From positions 294,780-358,779 of the forward strand of contig NZ_JACSGR010000002.1 of the NCBI RefSeq assembly GCF_016025525.2: a stretch of DNA of 64,000 bases. The letters are read 5' to 3'. Shown here piece after piece: positions 1 to 7,480 of the stretch; within the stretch, counting starts at the first letter, position 1, and the number at the start of each line of letters is the position of its first letter. The notes under the pieces were generated by a model, which did no database searches, had not been told where the DNA came from, and was given only the letters and a program-made list of their open reading frames with translations. This DNA is from Eikenella glucosivorans. Lineage in GTDB: Bacteria; Pseudomonadota; Gammaproteobacteria; Burkholderiales; Neisseriaceae. The translations under genes were made by a program, and so were the position numbers.

Positions 1-2
1 AG

Positions 3-97
3 TTTTCAGGTAGCCTTTTGGTTTTCAGGTAGCCTTTTGGTTTTCAGGTAGCCTTTTGGTTTTCAGGTAGCCTTTTGGTTTTCAGGTAGCCTTTTGG
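3..97. repeat. Tandem array of five DUS-bearing 19-bp units
   Basis: Five consecutive identical 19-base units (TTTTCAGGTAGCCTTTTGG) each carry one complete DUS in the same orientation. The array runs up to the 3' end of menA and may continue past the left edge of the window. Elsewhere here DUS are single or in inverted pairs. Confidence 0.95.
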
Positions 98-108
98 TTA
101 TGTGCGGG

Positions 109-1023
109 TTAGGCGGGAATGAGGGAGTCAAGCAGCAAACCTGCGCCAAACAGGAGGTTGACGATAAACGTCAGCCGCACGATTGGCGCCAGTTCGCGCC
201 CGGCGGCGGCAGGGGTGGCGGATGTGTAGAGGCGGCGCAGGTGGGCGGCGGCCAGGGGCAGGGCGGCGAGCCAAACGAGGCCGGCGGGGGAGGAAACGGG
301 ATAGGCGGCGTAGCAGGCGAGGGCGGCGGCAAGAAGCAGGCTGTGCAGGGTTTGGCTGCGGGAGAAGCCCAGGCGGGCGGCGGGGGTGTGTTTGCCGGAG
401 AGGCGGTCGCTTTCGATGTCGCGGATGTTGTTGATGTGCAGCACGCCGGCGGCGAGCAGGCCGCAGCCGGCGGCGGGCAGCCAGCCTGCGCCCGGGCAGG
501 CGCTCTGTTGCAGGTAGGCGCTGCCCTGTACGCCGAGCAGGCCGAAAAACAGGAATACGCTGATTTCGCCCAGCCCGTGGTAGCCGTAGGCGTAGCGGCC
601 GAGGGTGTAACCGAGGGCGGCGGCGGTGGCGAGCGCGCCGAGCAGCAGGAAGGCGAACCATTCGCGCGGGCTGTGCAGGCTGACGGCGAGCAGGGTGCTG
701 CCAAGCAGCAGGGTGGCGAGGATGGCGCCGGCAAGGATGTGCCGCACTCGGGCGGGGTGCACCCGCCGCTCAGCAGTGAGGCGCTGTGGGGCTTCGGGGG
801 CGCGGCAGCGGTCGGTACCGCGCAGGCCGTCGCCGTAGTCGTTGGCAATGTTGGACACGATTTGCAGGGCGAGCGCGGTGAGCAGGGAGAGGGCGAACAC
901 GCTGAAGCGCCAGGCGGCGGGATTGCCGTGCCAGGCCAGGGCGTTGCCGCAAATGATGGCGGCGGCGGCCAGCGGCAGGGTGCGCGGGCGGGCGAGCGTG
1001 AGCAGGGTGGAAAACAGGGGCAT
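109..1023 (-). CDS. menA: 1,4-dihydroxy-2-naphthoate polyprenyltransferase
   Basis: This UbiA-family inner-membrane enzyme attaches a polyprenyl tail to 1,4-dihydroxy-2-naphthoate in menaquinone synthesis. The length of 304 residues is normal for MenA. The first Asp-rich motif is NDYGDG at residues 61-66 and the second is NNIRDIESD at 198-206; these hold the Mg-diphosphate of the prenyl donor, and several hydrophobic helices lie around them. The start gives the usual short basic leader (ARPRTLP) before helix 1, although no clear Shine-Dalgarno sequence precedes it. UbiA is the alternative, but the first motif favours MenA. It lies 96 bases downstream of the DUF4279 gene in the same direction. 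Confidence 0.9.
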   Translation of the reverse strand: MPLFSTLLTLARPRTLPLAAAAIICGNALAWHGNPAAWRFSVFALSLLTALALQIVSNIANDYGDGLRGTDRCRAPEAPQRLTAERRVHPARVRHILAGAILATLLLGSTLLAVSLHSPREWFAFLLLGALATAAALGYTLGRYAYGYHGLGEISVFLFFGLLGVQGSAYLQQSACPGAGWLPAAGCGLLAAGVLHINNIRDIESDRLSGKHTPAARLGFSRSQTLHSLLLAAALACYAAYPVSSPAGLVWLAALPLAAAHLRRLYTSATPAAAGRELAPIVRLTFIVNLLFGAGLLLDSLIPA

Positions 1024-1119
1024 AACAAAAGGGAATAAGGGGAGGCTACCTGAAAGTGCAGCTTCAATGAAATAAAAACAGGCGAAGCGAGTTCTGCGAA
1101 GCGAAAAACTTTGGCGGCA

Positions 1120-1599
1120 TCAATGCAGCATACGTTGCGGCTGGTTTTCGCTTTGGCCTGTGCTTCCCTCTTCCGGTAAACCTCGATATATGTCGAATTC
1201 GATGCGGGCGCCCACGGCGTGGCAGAAGCCGATAACTGTGGGCGAGAAGCCGATGGCCGGGGTGGAGTCCCGCTCATCGGTGCTCACGGTGAGCACCACC
1301 ATCAGATAGGCTTCGAGCCGGTAAGCCTGAATCAACCCGGCAATTTGCTGCTGCACGGGCAGCAGGGCATTGATGAGCTCGTCGGCGATTTCGTCCAGGC
1401 GGAATACATCGCCGTGGCGCAAGGGGGGCGTGCCGTATTCCCAGCTCGAATAGCTCGGTACCCTGCCCCCTCTGCGGCTGCCTTCATACACCGCACGGGT
1501 GGGGGAAATGTTGAGGGCGGCACTGATGGCGTTGGGGTTAAAACCGTGGCCGGTGAGGGCGAAGTAGATATAGCATTCGTTGAGGTTGGGTGCATCCAT
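1120..1599 (-). CDS. DUF4279 domain protein
   Basis: The 159-residue protein resembles DUF4279. An N-terminal YIYFALTGHGFNPNAISAAL segment is followed by the typical short block ending in SSWEY near residue 53. A C-terminal strand-rich part ends in IEFDIY, as often seen when these proteins handle a second half-domain. Its biochemical role is unknown; members are often small cytoplasmic proteins found among immunity-type genes. No signal peptide or membrane segment is visible. The start lies 9 bases after the pgpA stop, so it is probably the third gene of a thiL-pgpA-DUF4279 transcript. Confidence 0.75.
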   Translation of the reverse strand: MDAPNLNECYIYFALTGHGFNPNAISAALNISPTRAVYEGSRRGGRVPSYSSWEYGTPPLRHGDVFRLDEIADELINALLPVQQQIAGLIQAYRLEAYLMVVLTVSTDERDSTPAIGFSPTVIGFCHAVGARIEFDIYRGLPEEGSTGQSENQPQRMLH

Positions 1600-1608
1600 T
1601 GTCTTGTT

Positions 1609-2112
1609 TCAATAAATTAAATATACGGCGGCGCGGATCACGATCAGGCTCATCAGCGCGGCGATGATGTCGTCGAGCATCACGCCGAAGCCGCCGTCCA
1701 CGCGTTGGTCGAACCAGCGGATGGGCGGCGGCTTCACCGCGTCGAAGAAGCGGAAGGCGGCGAAGGCGGCGAGCCACCAGGCCCAGCTATTGGGCGTGAA
1801 GGCGAGCACCAGCAGCATGGCCACGATTTCGTCCCACACGATGCCGCCGTAATCGTGCACGCCGAGGGCGGCTTCGGTTTGGTTGCAAATCCAGATGCCG
1901 GCGGCAAACAGGGGCAGGCAGAGGAGGGCGAGCAGCCAGCCGTCGATGCCCAGCGCGATGAGCAGGGCGGCGAGGGGCAGGGCGGGCAGGGTGCCGAAGG
2001 TGCCGGGGGCAACGGGGGCGAGGCCGCTGCCGAAGCCGAAGCCGAGGAAGCAGGCGGGGCGGCGCAGCAGCCAGCGCAGGGTGGGGCGGAAGACGGGTTT
2101 TTGTTTAGCCAA
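1609..2112 (-). CDS. pgpA: Phosphatidylglycerophosphatase A
   Basis: PgpA removes the phosphate from phosphatidylglycerophosphate to make phosphatidylglycerol at the inner membrane. The 167-residue sequence shows the family blocks in order: GSGLAPVAPGTFGTLPA (28-44), IVWDEIVA (91-98), the RFFDAVKPPPI block (121-131) and GFGVMLDDIIAA (141-152). Their Asp and Glu residues form the metal site. Three hydrophobic helices span the chain. It overlaps the 3' end of thiL by 8 bases, which suggests translational coupling; the thiL-pgpA pair is common in Proteobacteria. Confidence 0.93.
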   Translation of the reverse strand: MAKQKPVFRPTLRWLLRRPACFLGFGFGSGLAPVAPGTFGTLPALPLAALLIALGIDGWLLALLCLPLFAAGIWICNQTEAALGVHDYGGIVWDEIVAMLLVLAFTPNSWAWWLAAFAAFRFFDAVKPPPIRWFDQRVDGGFGVMLDDIIAALMSLIVIRAAVYLIY

Positions 2113-3091
2113 AGTGGTCGAATCCTAAATGGGAAAGATGCAGCTCGTTGCCGTTGGCGCGCAGGATTTTCAGGTAGCCTGAACCGTTGATGCGGCCGAT
2201 ACGGGCTACGGGGGTGCGGCTGCTTGCGGCGGCGGCGAGCACGGCAGGGCGCGCTTGCGGCGGAGCGGTGAACACGAGCTCGTAGTCGTCGCCGCCGGCG
2301 AGGGTGAGCTCGTATACAGCTTGCTCGGGCAGGCATTGGCGCAGGCCGGGGGCGGTGGGCACTAGGTCGGCATTAAGCTCGGCTCCCGTGCCGGAGGCGC
2401 GCAGGATGTGGCTGAGGTCTTGGGCGAGGCCGTCGGAAATGTCTTGCGCGGTGCTGGCGAGGGGCAGCAGGGCTTGGCCGAGGGATACGCGCGGGGTGGG
2501 GCGCAGGCGGGCGGCTTCGCATTCGGCGAATAAGTTTTCAGGTAGCCTGATTTTTTGCCAGATGTGGTGCAGGGCGGCGGCGGCAAGGCCGATTCGGCCG
2601 GACACCCAAATGTCGTCGCCGTTTTGCGCGCCGCTGCGGCGCAGGGCTTGGCCGGCGGGCAGCTCGCCGGTGATGGCCACGTTGAAGGCGAGATCGCCTT
2701 TGGTGGTGTCGCCGCCGATGAGGGTGAGGCCGTATTGGCGCAGCATGGCGAAGAGGCTACCTGAAAATGCTTGCAGCCAGGCGGGATCGAGCGCGGGCAG
2801 TGCGGCGCTGAGCATTACCCAGCGGGGGCGGGCGCCCATGGCGGCCATGTCGGAAATGTTTACGGCGAGGATTTTGTGCGCGAGGTCGGCGGGGGCGACT
2901 TCGGGGAAAAAGTGGCGGCCGGCAAGCAGCATGTCGCTGCTAAAGCATAAATCATAGCCGGGGCGGGGGCGGACGATGGCGGCGTCGTCGCCGATGCCGA
3001 GCAGGAGTTGGGGGTCGGCGGGCTGCTCGGCGGCGAGGTAGCGGCGGATGAAGTCGAATTCGCCGAGTGGTTTTGTGGTGGGTTGGGGCAT
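2105..3091 (-). CDS. thiL: Thiamine-monophosphate kinase
   Basis: ThiL phosphorylates thiamine monophosphate with ATP to give thiamine diphosphate, the active cofactor. The 328 residues have the PurM-like fold motifs: GIGDDAA at 32-38, NISDMAAMGARP at 79-90 and a GGDTTKG loop near residue 124. Three DUS lie inside the gene and are read as GYLK near the C-terminus, RLPEN in the middle and FSGSL near residue 109, so the family core tolerates them. Only pgpA overlaps it; no thi biosynthetic genes are nearby. Confidence 0.94.
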   Translation of the reverse strand: MPQPTTKPLGEFDFIRRYLAAEQPADPQLLLGIGDDAAIVRPRPGYDLCFSSDMLLAGRHFFPEVAPADLAHKILAVNISDMAAMGARPRWVMLSAALPALDPAWLQAFSGSLFAMLRQYGLTLIGGDTTKGDLAFNVAITGELPAGQALRRSGAQNGDDIWVSGRIGLAAAALHHIWQKIRLPENLFAECEAARLRPTPRVSLGQALLPLASTAQDISDGLAQDLSHILRASGTGAELNADLVPTAPGLRQCLPEQAVYELTLAGGDDYELVFTAPPQARPAVLAAAASSRTPVARIGRINGSGYLKILRANGNELHLSHLGFDHFG

Positions 3092-3117
3092 GGCGGGGTG
3101 TTTGGGGTTGGGCGGAT

Positions 3118-3142
3118 GCTACCTGAAAATTTCAGGTAGCCT
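3118..3142. repeat. Close-packed inverted DUS pair
   Basis: A near-DUS (GCTACCTGAA) and an exact DUS meet almost without a spacer, forming an extended palindrome 27 bases upstream of the thiL start. The loop is too short for an efficient stem along its whole length. Confidence 0.8.
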
Positions 3143-3193
3143 TTGGTTTATGTTTTTGCTTGGCGGAAGCCGGTGTTTTGCTGCGTGAAAATT

Positions 3194-3255
3194 TGGTTTG
3201 TGCTGCGCCAAGAAGTCGTTTTAACTTCGTTGAAGCTCACGCTTTCAGGTAGCCT
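3194..3255 (+). repeat. Composite AB-DUS repeat, partly degenerate
   Basis: The copy has a shortened first module (TGTGCTGCGCCAAGA), a good second module (TTTTAACTTCGTTGAAGCTC) and a terminal DUS at 3244-3255. Confidence 0.8.
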
Positions 3256-3323
3256 GTTTGTCGGACGGCTAAGTGTGCATATTCTTGTATGTTAATCATA
3301 ACCTATCTCCAACAATGACTTTG

Positions 3324-3878
3324 TTAACATGGTGAATGATAAGATGTCCTAATTTTTTGAAATCGGTATGGCATCAATCCTGTTCCTTCCGGTTCAAACG
3401 GTTTATCCCTTAAATACAAGCGTTCCGGCATCTGCCGTTTGATGTGCCATTCCAAATTGGCGGGGCGACCATCTCCCAAGCTGAGGTCGAACGGCACTAT
3501 CTGCCATTGGCCGTTGATGGCTTTGTATTGGGTGTAGGGAAAGCCGGGGCTCGGCCAATCGAAGCAGTAATCAGGAGTTACCACCACATACCATACGCCT
3601 TGCGCATCCCTGTCCAGCAGCACGGGACTCCATCTGCTGTTCCACACGGGCGGCTTGTCCAGCCCTTTGGCATCGAGCACGACCACTTCGTCTTTGCTCG
3701 GTTTGAAGTCGGCGCCTTCGGGGTTGTGGTTGATGTCGCCTTCCAAGGTGCGCCGCACCAGCACTACTGTGCCGTCGCCCAGCTGCACTTCTTCTTCCCA
3801 GCTGGCGCCGAGTTTGCCTTCGCCGCAGGCAGCAAGCAGGGCCAGCAGGCAGAACAAGCGGAGGAGTTTGGCGGGCAT
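3324..3878 (-). CDS. Predicted lipoprotein, function unknown
   Basis: The 184-residue product begins MPAKLLRLFCLLALLAACGE, a type II signal peptide with lipobox LAAC and lipidated Cys18, so it should be an envelope lipoprotein. The mature part is hydrophilic, rich in Trp, Tyr and Pro, and ends with cysteine. I do not recognise a domain. It is transcribed toward thiL but 230 bases away and separated by repeats, so it is probably a single-gene unit. A composite repeat lies directly upstream. Confidence 0.75.
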   Translation of the reverse strand: MPAKLLRLFCLLALLAACGEGKLGASWEEEVQLGDGTVVLVRRTLEGDINHNPEGADFKPSKDEVVVLDAKGLDKPPVWNSRWSPVLLDRDAQGVWYVVVTPDYCFDWPSPGFPYTQYKAINGQWQIVPFDLSLGDGRPANLEWHIKRQMPERLYLRDKPFEPEGTGLMPYRFQKIRTSYHSPC

Positions 3879-3906
3879 GGCGGCGTTCCTTTTGGTTTCG
3901 AGGGGT

Positions 3907-3986
3907 TGTTAGCTTCGTAGAAATTCGGCCTTGGGCTGCGCTAAGACATCGCTCCACTTCGTTGAAGTTTATTTTTCAGGTAGCCT
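3907..3986 (+). repeat. Composite AB-DUS repeat
   Basis: Both modules and the terminal DUS (3975-3986) are present. The hairpin of module A, CTTGGGCTGCGCTAAG, carries one mismatch. The DUS directly abuts the rluD stop codon. Confidence 0.85.
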
Positions 3987-5105
3987 CTAATCGCGCACGT
4001 AGATGGTTTCCACGTCGTAATCGTCGTCGTTCCAATCGTCTTCGCCTTCCGGCTCGGCGGGGGGCTGGCTGTGGCTGAGGGGGGAGTCCATGCCGCATTC
4101 CCAGCGCAATATGGAGAGCAGGTGGTGGATGTCTTCGGGCAGGGGGGCTTCAAACTGCACGATTTGCCCGCTTGCGGGGTGGGTGAAGCTGAGTCGGTAG
4201 GCGTGTAGGGCTTGGCGGGCAAGCTGGCGCACGGCTTCTTTCACGGCTTCGGAGGCGGGGTGGCGCGGGTTGCCGTATACGGGGTCGGCGGCGAGGGGGT
4301 GGTTGGCTTCGCGCAGGTGTACGCGGATTTGGTGGGTGCGGCCGGTTTCGAGGGCGCATTCGATGTAACTGTGGCTTTGGTAGCGCTCGAGCACTTTCAC
4401 GTGGGTTATCGCTCTTTTGCCGCCGAATTCGACCACGGCCATTTTAAGGCGGTTGTGCGGATCGCGGCCGATGAGGGTGTCGATTTTGCCGTCGAAGGGC
4501 ACGATGCCATCGGCCACGGCGCGGTAGATGCGCTTCACGCTGCGTGCCTGCAACTGCTGCACGAGGCTGTTTTGTGCGGCGGGGGTTTTGGCCACCACCA
4601 TCAGGCCGCTGGTGTCTTTGTCGAGGCGGTGCACAATGCCGGCGCGGGGCAGGGCGGCCAGCGCGGGGCAGTGGGCGAGCAGGCCGTTGAGCAGGGTGCC
4701 GCTCCAGTTGCCGGCGGCGGGGTGGACGACGAGGCCGGCGGGCTTGTTCAGCACCATCACGCTGTCGTCTTCAAACACGATGTCCAGCGGCATGGGCTCG
4801 GGCTGGAAGGCTTGGGTTTCGTGGCTGGGCTGTATGCGCACTTCGAGCTTTTCGCCGCCGATGAGCCGCTCTTTGGGCAGGGCGCGCTCGCCGCCCAGCA
4901 ATACGGCGCCGTCTTTAATCCAGGCGCTGAGGCGGCTGCGGGAATAGTCGGGCAGCAGTTTGGCCAGGGCGGCATCGAGCCGCTGGCCGGCCAAATCGGT
5001 GGGCACGGTTAAATTTATACAATTTTCCGCTTCTGCCTCTGCCGAAAAGTCGAAATCATCGTTATAATCGGCGTCGTTATTGCTATAGGAAGAAATGTTC
5101 TGCAT
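3987..5105 (-). CDS. rluD: 23S rRNA pseudouridine(1911/1915/1917) synthase
   Basis: RluD isomerises three uridines in helix 69 of 23S rRNA. From the start chosen here the protein has 372 residues: an acidic N-terminus, an S4-like RNA-binding domain (about 30-95) and the catalytic domain with HRLDKDTSG at 159-167, Asp162 being the nucleophile. The C-terminus is a long acidic tail rich in D, E and N. A start at 5258 would add 51 residues without family character, so the MQNISS start at 5105 is preferred. Its ATG overlaps the bamD ATG on the other strand. Confidence 0.92.
   Translation of the reverse strand: MQNISSYSNNDADYNDDFDFSAEAEAENCINLTVPTDLAGQRLDAALAKLLPDYSRSRLSAWIKDGAVLLGGERALPKERLIGGEKLEVRIQPSHETQAFQPEPMPLDIVFEDDSVMVLNKPAGLVVHPAAGNWSGTLLNGLLAHCPALAALPRAGIVHRLDKDTSGLMVVAKTPAAQNSLVQQLQARSVKRIYRAVADGIVPFDGKIDTLIGRDPHNRLKMAVVEFGGKRAITHVKVLERYQSHSYIECALETGRTHQIRVHLREANHPLAADPVYGNPRHPASEAVKEAVRQLARQALHAYRLSFTHPASGQIVQFEAPLPEDIHHLLSILRWECGMDSPLSHSQPPAEPEGEDDWNDDDYDVETIYVRD
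5063..5068 (+). promoter_or_regulatory. Possible -10 element for bamD inside rluD
   Basis: A perfect TATAAT lies 36 bases before the bamD start and within the 5' coding end of rluD on the other strand. The matching -35 (TGCCGA, 17 bases upstream) is poor. It is a candidate only. Confidence 0.3.
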
Positions 5106-5913
5106 GAAAAAGATTCTTTTGGTTACCGGGTTGGCGCTGATGCTGTCGGCCTGCTCCAGCACTTCCACCACCGCCGTGAGCAAAGACGCGCAGGTTACGC
5201 AGGATTGGTCGGTGGAAAAGCTGTATGCCGAGGCGCACGACGAGATGAACAGCAGCAATTATAGCCGTTCGGTGCGCTTATATGAAATTCTGCGCGCGCG
5301 CTTCCCGAACACGCGCCAGGCGGTGCAGTCGCACTTGGATACCGCCTATGTGTATTACAAAGACGACCAACAGGCGCAGGCGCTGGCGCATGTGGAGCAG
5401 TTCCTCAAGCTCTATCCCAACCATCCGAACACGGATTACGCGCTGTATCTGAAGGGCTTGATTGTGTTGAACCAAGACAAGTCCATCTTCAACCGGCTGG
5501 CCTCGCAGGATTGGTCCGACCGTGACCCGAAAGCCAACCGCGAAGCCTACCAGGTGTTTAACGAACTGGTGACCCGTTTCCCCGAAAGCAAATATGCCGC
5601 CGATGCCCGCGAGAAAATGGAGCGCCTGGTGGACGCACTGGGCGGCAACGAAATCGCCATCGCCCGCTACTATATGCAGCGCGGCGCCTATCTGGCCGCT
5701 GCCAACCGCGCCCAAGGCATCATCAGCCGCTATCAAAACACGCGCTACGTGGAAGAATCGCTCGCCATCATGATGACCGCCTACAAACGCCTGGAACAGC
5801 AGAAGCTGAGCGACGACACCCGCCGCGTGCTGGCGCAAAACTTCCCGCAAAGCCCCTATTTGCAGAAAGACTGGCAGCCCGACGACATCCCGTGGTGGCG
5901 CTATTGGAAATAA
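5104..5913 (+). CDS. bamD: Outer membrane assembly lipoprotein BamD (ComL)
   Basis: BamD is the essential TPR lipoprotein of the BAM complex that folds beta-barrel proteins into the outer membrane; in Neisseria it is called ComL and affects DNA uptake competence. The 269-residue chain starts MKKILLVTGLALMLSACS with lipobox LSAC and Cys17. TPR-type helices follow, including DWSVEKLYAEA, LASQDWSDRDPKANREAYQ and the conserved ending PDDIPWWRYWK. An ATG at 5095 would add MFC; homology favours 5104, but the AGGA at 5087-5090 is 13 bases from that start and fits neither ATG perfectly. Confidence 0.93.
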   Translation: MKKILLVTGLALMLSACSSTSTTAVSKDAQVTQDWSVEKLYAEAHDEMNSSNYSRSVRLYEILRARFPNTRQAVQSHLDTAYVYYKDDQQAQALAHVEQFLKLYPNHPNTDYALYLKGLIVLNQDKSIFNRLASQDWSDRDPKANREAYQVFNELVTRFPESKYAADAREKMERLVDALGGNEIAIARYYMQRGAYLAAANRAQGIISRYQNTRYVEESLAIMMTAYKRLEQQKLSDDTRRVLAQNFPQSPYLQKDWQPDDIPWWRYWK

Positions 5914-5925
5914 GCCATCCCTTTG

Positions 5926-5982
5926 AGGCTACCTGAAAAAGCTTAGCCGCGCGGAATTCGCGCTGCCCGTTTCAGGTAGCCT
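5926..5982 (+). terminator. Inverted DUS pair after bamD
   Basis: Two exact DUS in inverted orientation form a 12-bp stem with a 33-base loop, 13 bases after the bamD stop. Weak terminator geometry because of the long loop. Confidence 0.45.
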
Positions 5983-6020
5983 TTATCAGCTGAAATGCCT
6001 CACTTCAACAAGGATATGCC

Positions 6021-6467
6021 ATGAACAAACTCTCCCCCCTGTTCGCCGCCGGCCTGCTCGGCCTCTGCGCCGCCGCCAGCGCCGCTACCTACGAATGCAC
6101 CGACCGCCAAGGCCGCCACACCTACACCTCTGCTCCCGCGCCCGGCGCCAATTGCCGCGCTGTGAACCTCGGCCGCGTCACCACCTATCCGGCGCACACG
6201 CCGTCAGCCGGCAGCAGCACCAGCTATTCCGGCAGCCCCGCCGCCCAGCCCGCAGCCGCCGCGCCCGCCCCGGCTGAATCCGCCGCCAACGAAAGCCAGC
6301 GCGCCGCCGCAGCCGAACGCCTGCGCCAAGCCCAGCAAAACCTGGAAGAAGGCCGCAAAGTGCGCTACGGCAACGAACGCAACTACGCCCGCTATCTCGA
6401 GCGCGTGGGCAAGCTGGAAGAAGAAGTGAACCGCGCCCAGCAGGAAGTGAACAGCTTCAACAAATAA
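6021..6467 (+). CDS. Small exported DUF4124-like coiled-coil protein
   Basis: The 148-residue protein has a signal peptide (MNKLSPLFAAGLLGLCAAASA, cleavage near 22). A short two-cysteine block, YECTDRQGRHTYTSAPAPGANC, resembles the start of DUF4124 domains. A Pro/Ala/Ser-rich linker follows, then a charged helix (about 90-145) with heptad character. It is therefore probably periplasmic. The minus-strand gene at 10749-11261 has the same plan and looks like a distant paralogue. The function is unknown. Confidence 0.7.
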   Translation: MNKLSPLFAAGLLGLCAAASAATYECTDRQGRHTYTSAPAPGANCRAVNLGRVTTYPAHTPSAGSSTSYSGSPAAQPAAAAPAPAESAANESQRAAAAERLRQAQQNLEEGRKVRYGNERNYARYLERVGKLEEEVNRAQQEVNSFNK

Positions 6468-6495
6468 GCGCCAACCGTTTCGTTCCGGTTTGATT

Positions 6496-6530
6496 TTCAG
6501 GTAGCCTGAAGCGTTTGAAGGCTACCTGAA
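6496..6530 (+). terminator. Inverted DUS pair
   Basis: The stem is 12 bp and the loop 11 bases, starting 29 bases after the upstream stop. It has the best loop size of the pairs in this part, but A rather than T residues follow on the plus strand. Confidence 0.5.
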
Positions 6531-6573
6531 AAACCAGCAAAGCCGGTTGCCACCCAGCCAACATCCTGCCTCA

Positions 6574-6676
6574 TTTTAACTTGGTCAAAGCGCCGTTTTA
6601 GCTGCGCAGAAACTCAGCCTTGGCTGTGCCAAGACATCGTTTTAGCTTCGCTGAAGCTGACACTTTCAGGTAGCCC
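6574..6676 (+). repeat. Composite repeat, B-A-B arrangement
   Basis: A degenerate B module, then module A with hairpin TTGGC-TGT-GCCAA, then a B module with a perfect AGCTTC-GCT-GAAGCT stem, and a final near-DUS ending CCC rather than CCT. The element ends one base before the next start codon. Confidence 0.85.
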
Positions 6677-6677
6677 C
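6665..6677 (+). promoter_or_regulatory. DUS-like sequence in Shine-Dalgarno position
   Basis: The near-DUS TTCAGGTAGCCC ends directly before the ATG at 6678. Its AGG at 6668-6670 is the only purine-rich match at about the right distance (7 bases), so the repeat may supply the ribosome-binding site. Confidence 0.45.
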
Positions 6678-7472
6678 ATGCCCGCCGTCCCCACGCACTA
6701 CCGCAACCTGCGCGTGTCCGAAACCGCATCGGATCAGGAGATACGCGAGGCCTACCGCCGCCTGTCGAAACGCTATCACCCCGATTTCAACCCCGATAAC
6801 CCCGAAGCCCTGCGCATCATGCAGCTGGTCAACAAAGCCTACGCCGTGCTTTCCGACCCCGAGCAGCGCAAACGGCACGACGCCTGGATTGCCGCCCAAC
6901 GCCGGGCCAAAGCCGCCAGCCCCCTGCTGCAACGCGCCATCGCCTGGCGCAAACGGCAAAACAACAAACAATTCTGGCTGGTGCTGGGTATCGGCCTGCT
7001 GCTGGGCTTGCTGGTATTGCAGGCTTGGTGGTGGCTTGCCAGCCCGGGCGCCGCGCAGAAAAGCCCGCCTTCGGCCGTGGCCCAGTTGGTCGAAAGCGGC
7101 AGCGGCAAAGCCTACCAACGCCCCGACAAAGCCCCCAACGGCAGCGCCTGGCCGTATTTTTCCGACTACATCGCCGGCTACCCCGTGGCCGCGCAAAACG
7201 GCCAATCCATCGCCAGCATCGCCAATCACGGCGCCGACCGCCTGGTGGAGCTGCAAATGCAGCAGGGCGAAGCATGGCAAAACGTGCGCACCTTCTATAT
7301 GCCCGCCCGAGGCTTTTTCACCCTATACGAGCTGGGCGCCGGGCAATACCGCCTGTTTTACATCGACTTAGACAGCGGTAAAAACACCCAGACCGAAGCC
7401 TGGCCGATTCAAAAGCAAGACGATTCGCCGGTGTATCCCGATGCCGGCATCGTGCTCCCGCCCACACCTTGA
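6678..7472 (+). CDS. Membrane-anchored J-domain protein
   Basis: The N-terminal 65 residues form a DnaJ domain with YRNLRVSETASDQEIREAYRRL and the HPD tripeptide at 34-36 that stimulates Hsp70 ATPase. After a basic stretch, a single hydrophobic helix (about 97-120) predicts membrane anchoring, and the remaining 145 residues have no zinc-finger or client-binding domain of classical DnaJ. It is probably a specialised DnaK partner, with the J domain in the cytoplasm. The stop lies 9 bases before the fpr start, so the two genes are probably co-transcribed. Confidence 0.85.
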   Translation: MPAVPTHYRNLRVSETASDQEIREAYRRLSKRYHPDFNPDNPEALRIMQLVNKAYAVLSDPEQRKRHDAWIAAQRRAKAASPLLQRAIAWRKRQNNKQFWLVLGIGLLLGLLVLQAWWWLASPGAAQKSPPSAVAQLVESGSGKAYQRPDKAPNGSAWPYFSDYIAGYPVAAQNGQSIASIANHGADRLVELQMQQGEAWQNVRTFYMPARGFFTLYELGAGQYRLFYIDLDSGKNTQTEAWPIQKQDDSPVYPDAGIVLPPTP

Positions 7473-7480
7473 GGAACATC

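Noticed and set aside
1..97. CRISPR array
   Set aside because: The units are contiguous with no spacers; they are tandem DUS copies.
94..1038. Long Gly/Ala-rich open frame opposite menA, and similar ones opposite rfaE1 (8412-9470), prfA, cysK (43459-44745), fadD and der (52170-53840)
   Set aside because: These are antisense shadows produced by GC-rich codon use; each lies over a gene with clear family motifs and has no ribosome-binding site or recognisable sequence.
3987..5258. A longer RluD starting at 5258
   Set aside because: The 51 additional residues overlap the bamD signal-peptide coding region and do not resemble RluD; the MQNISS start is the family start.
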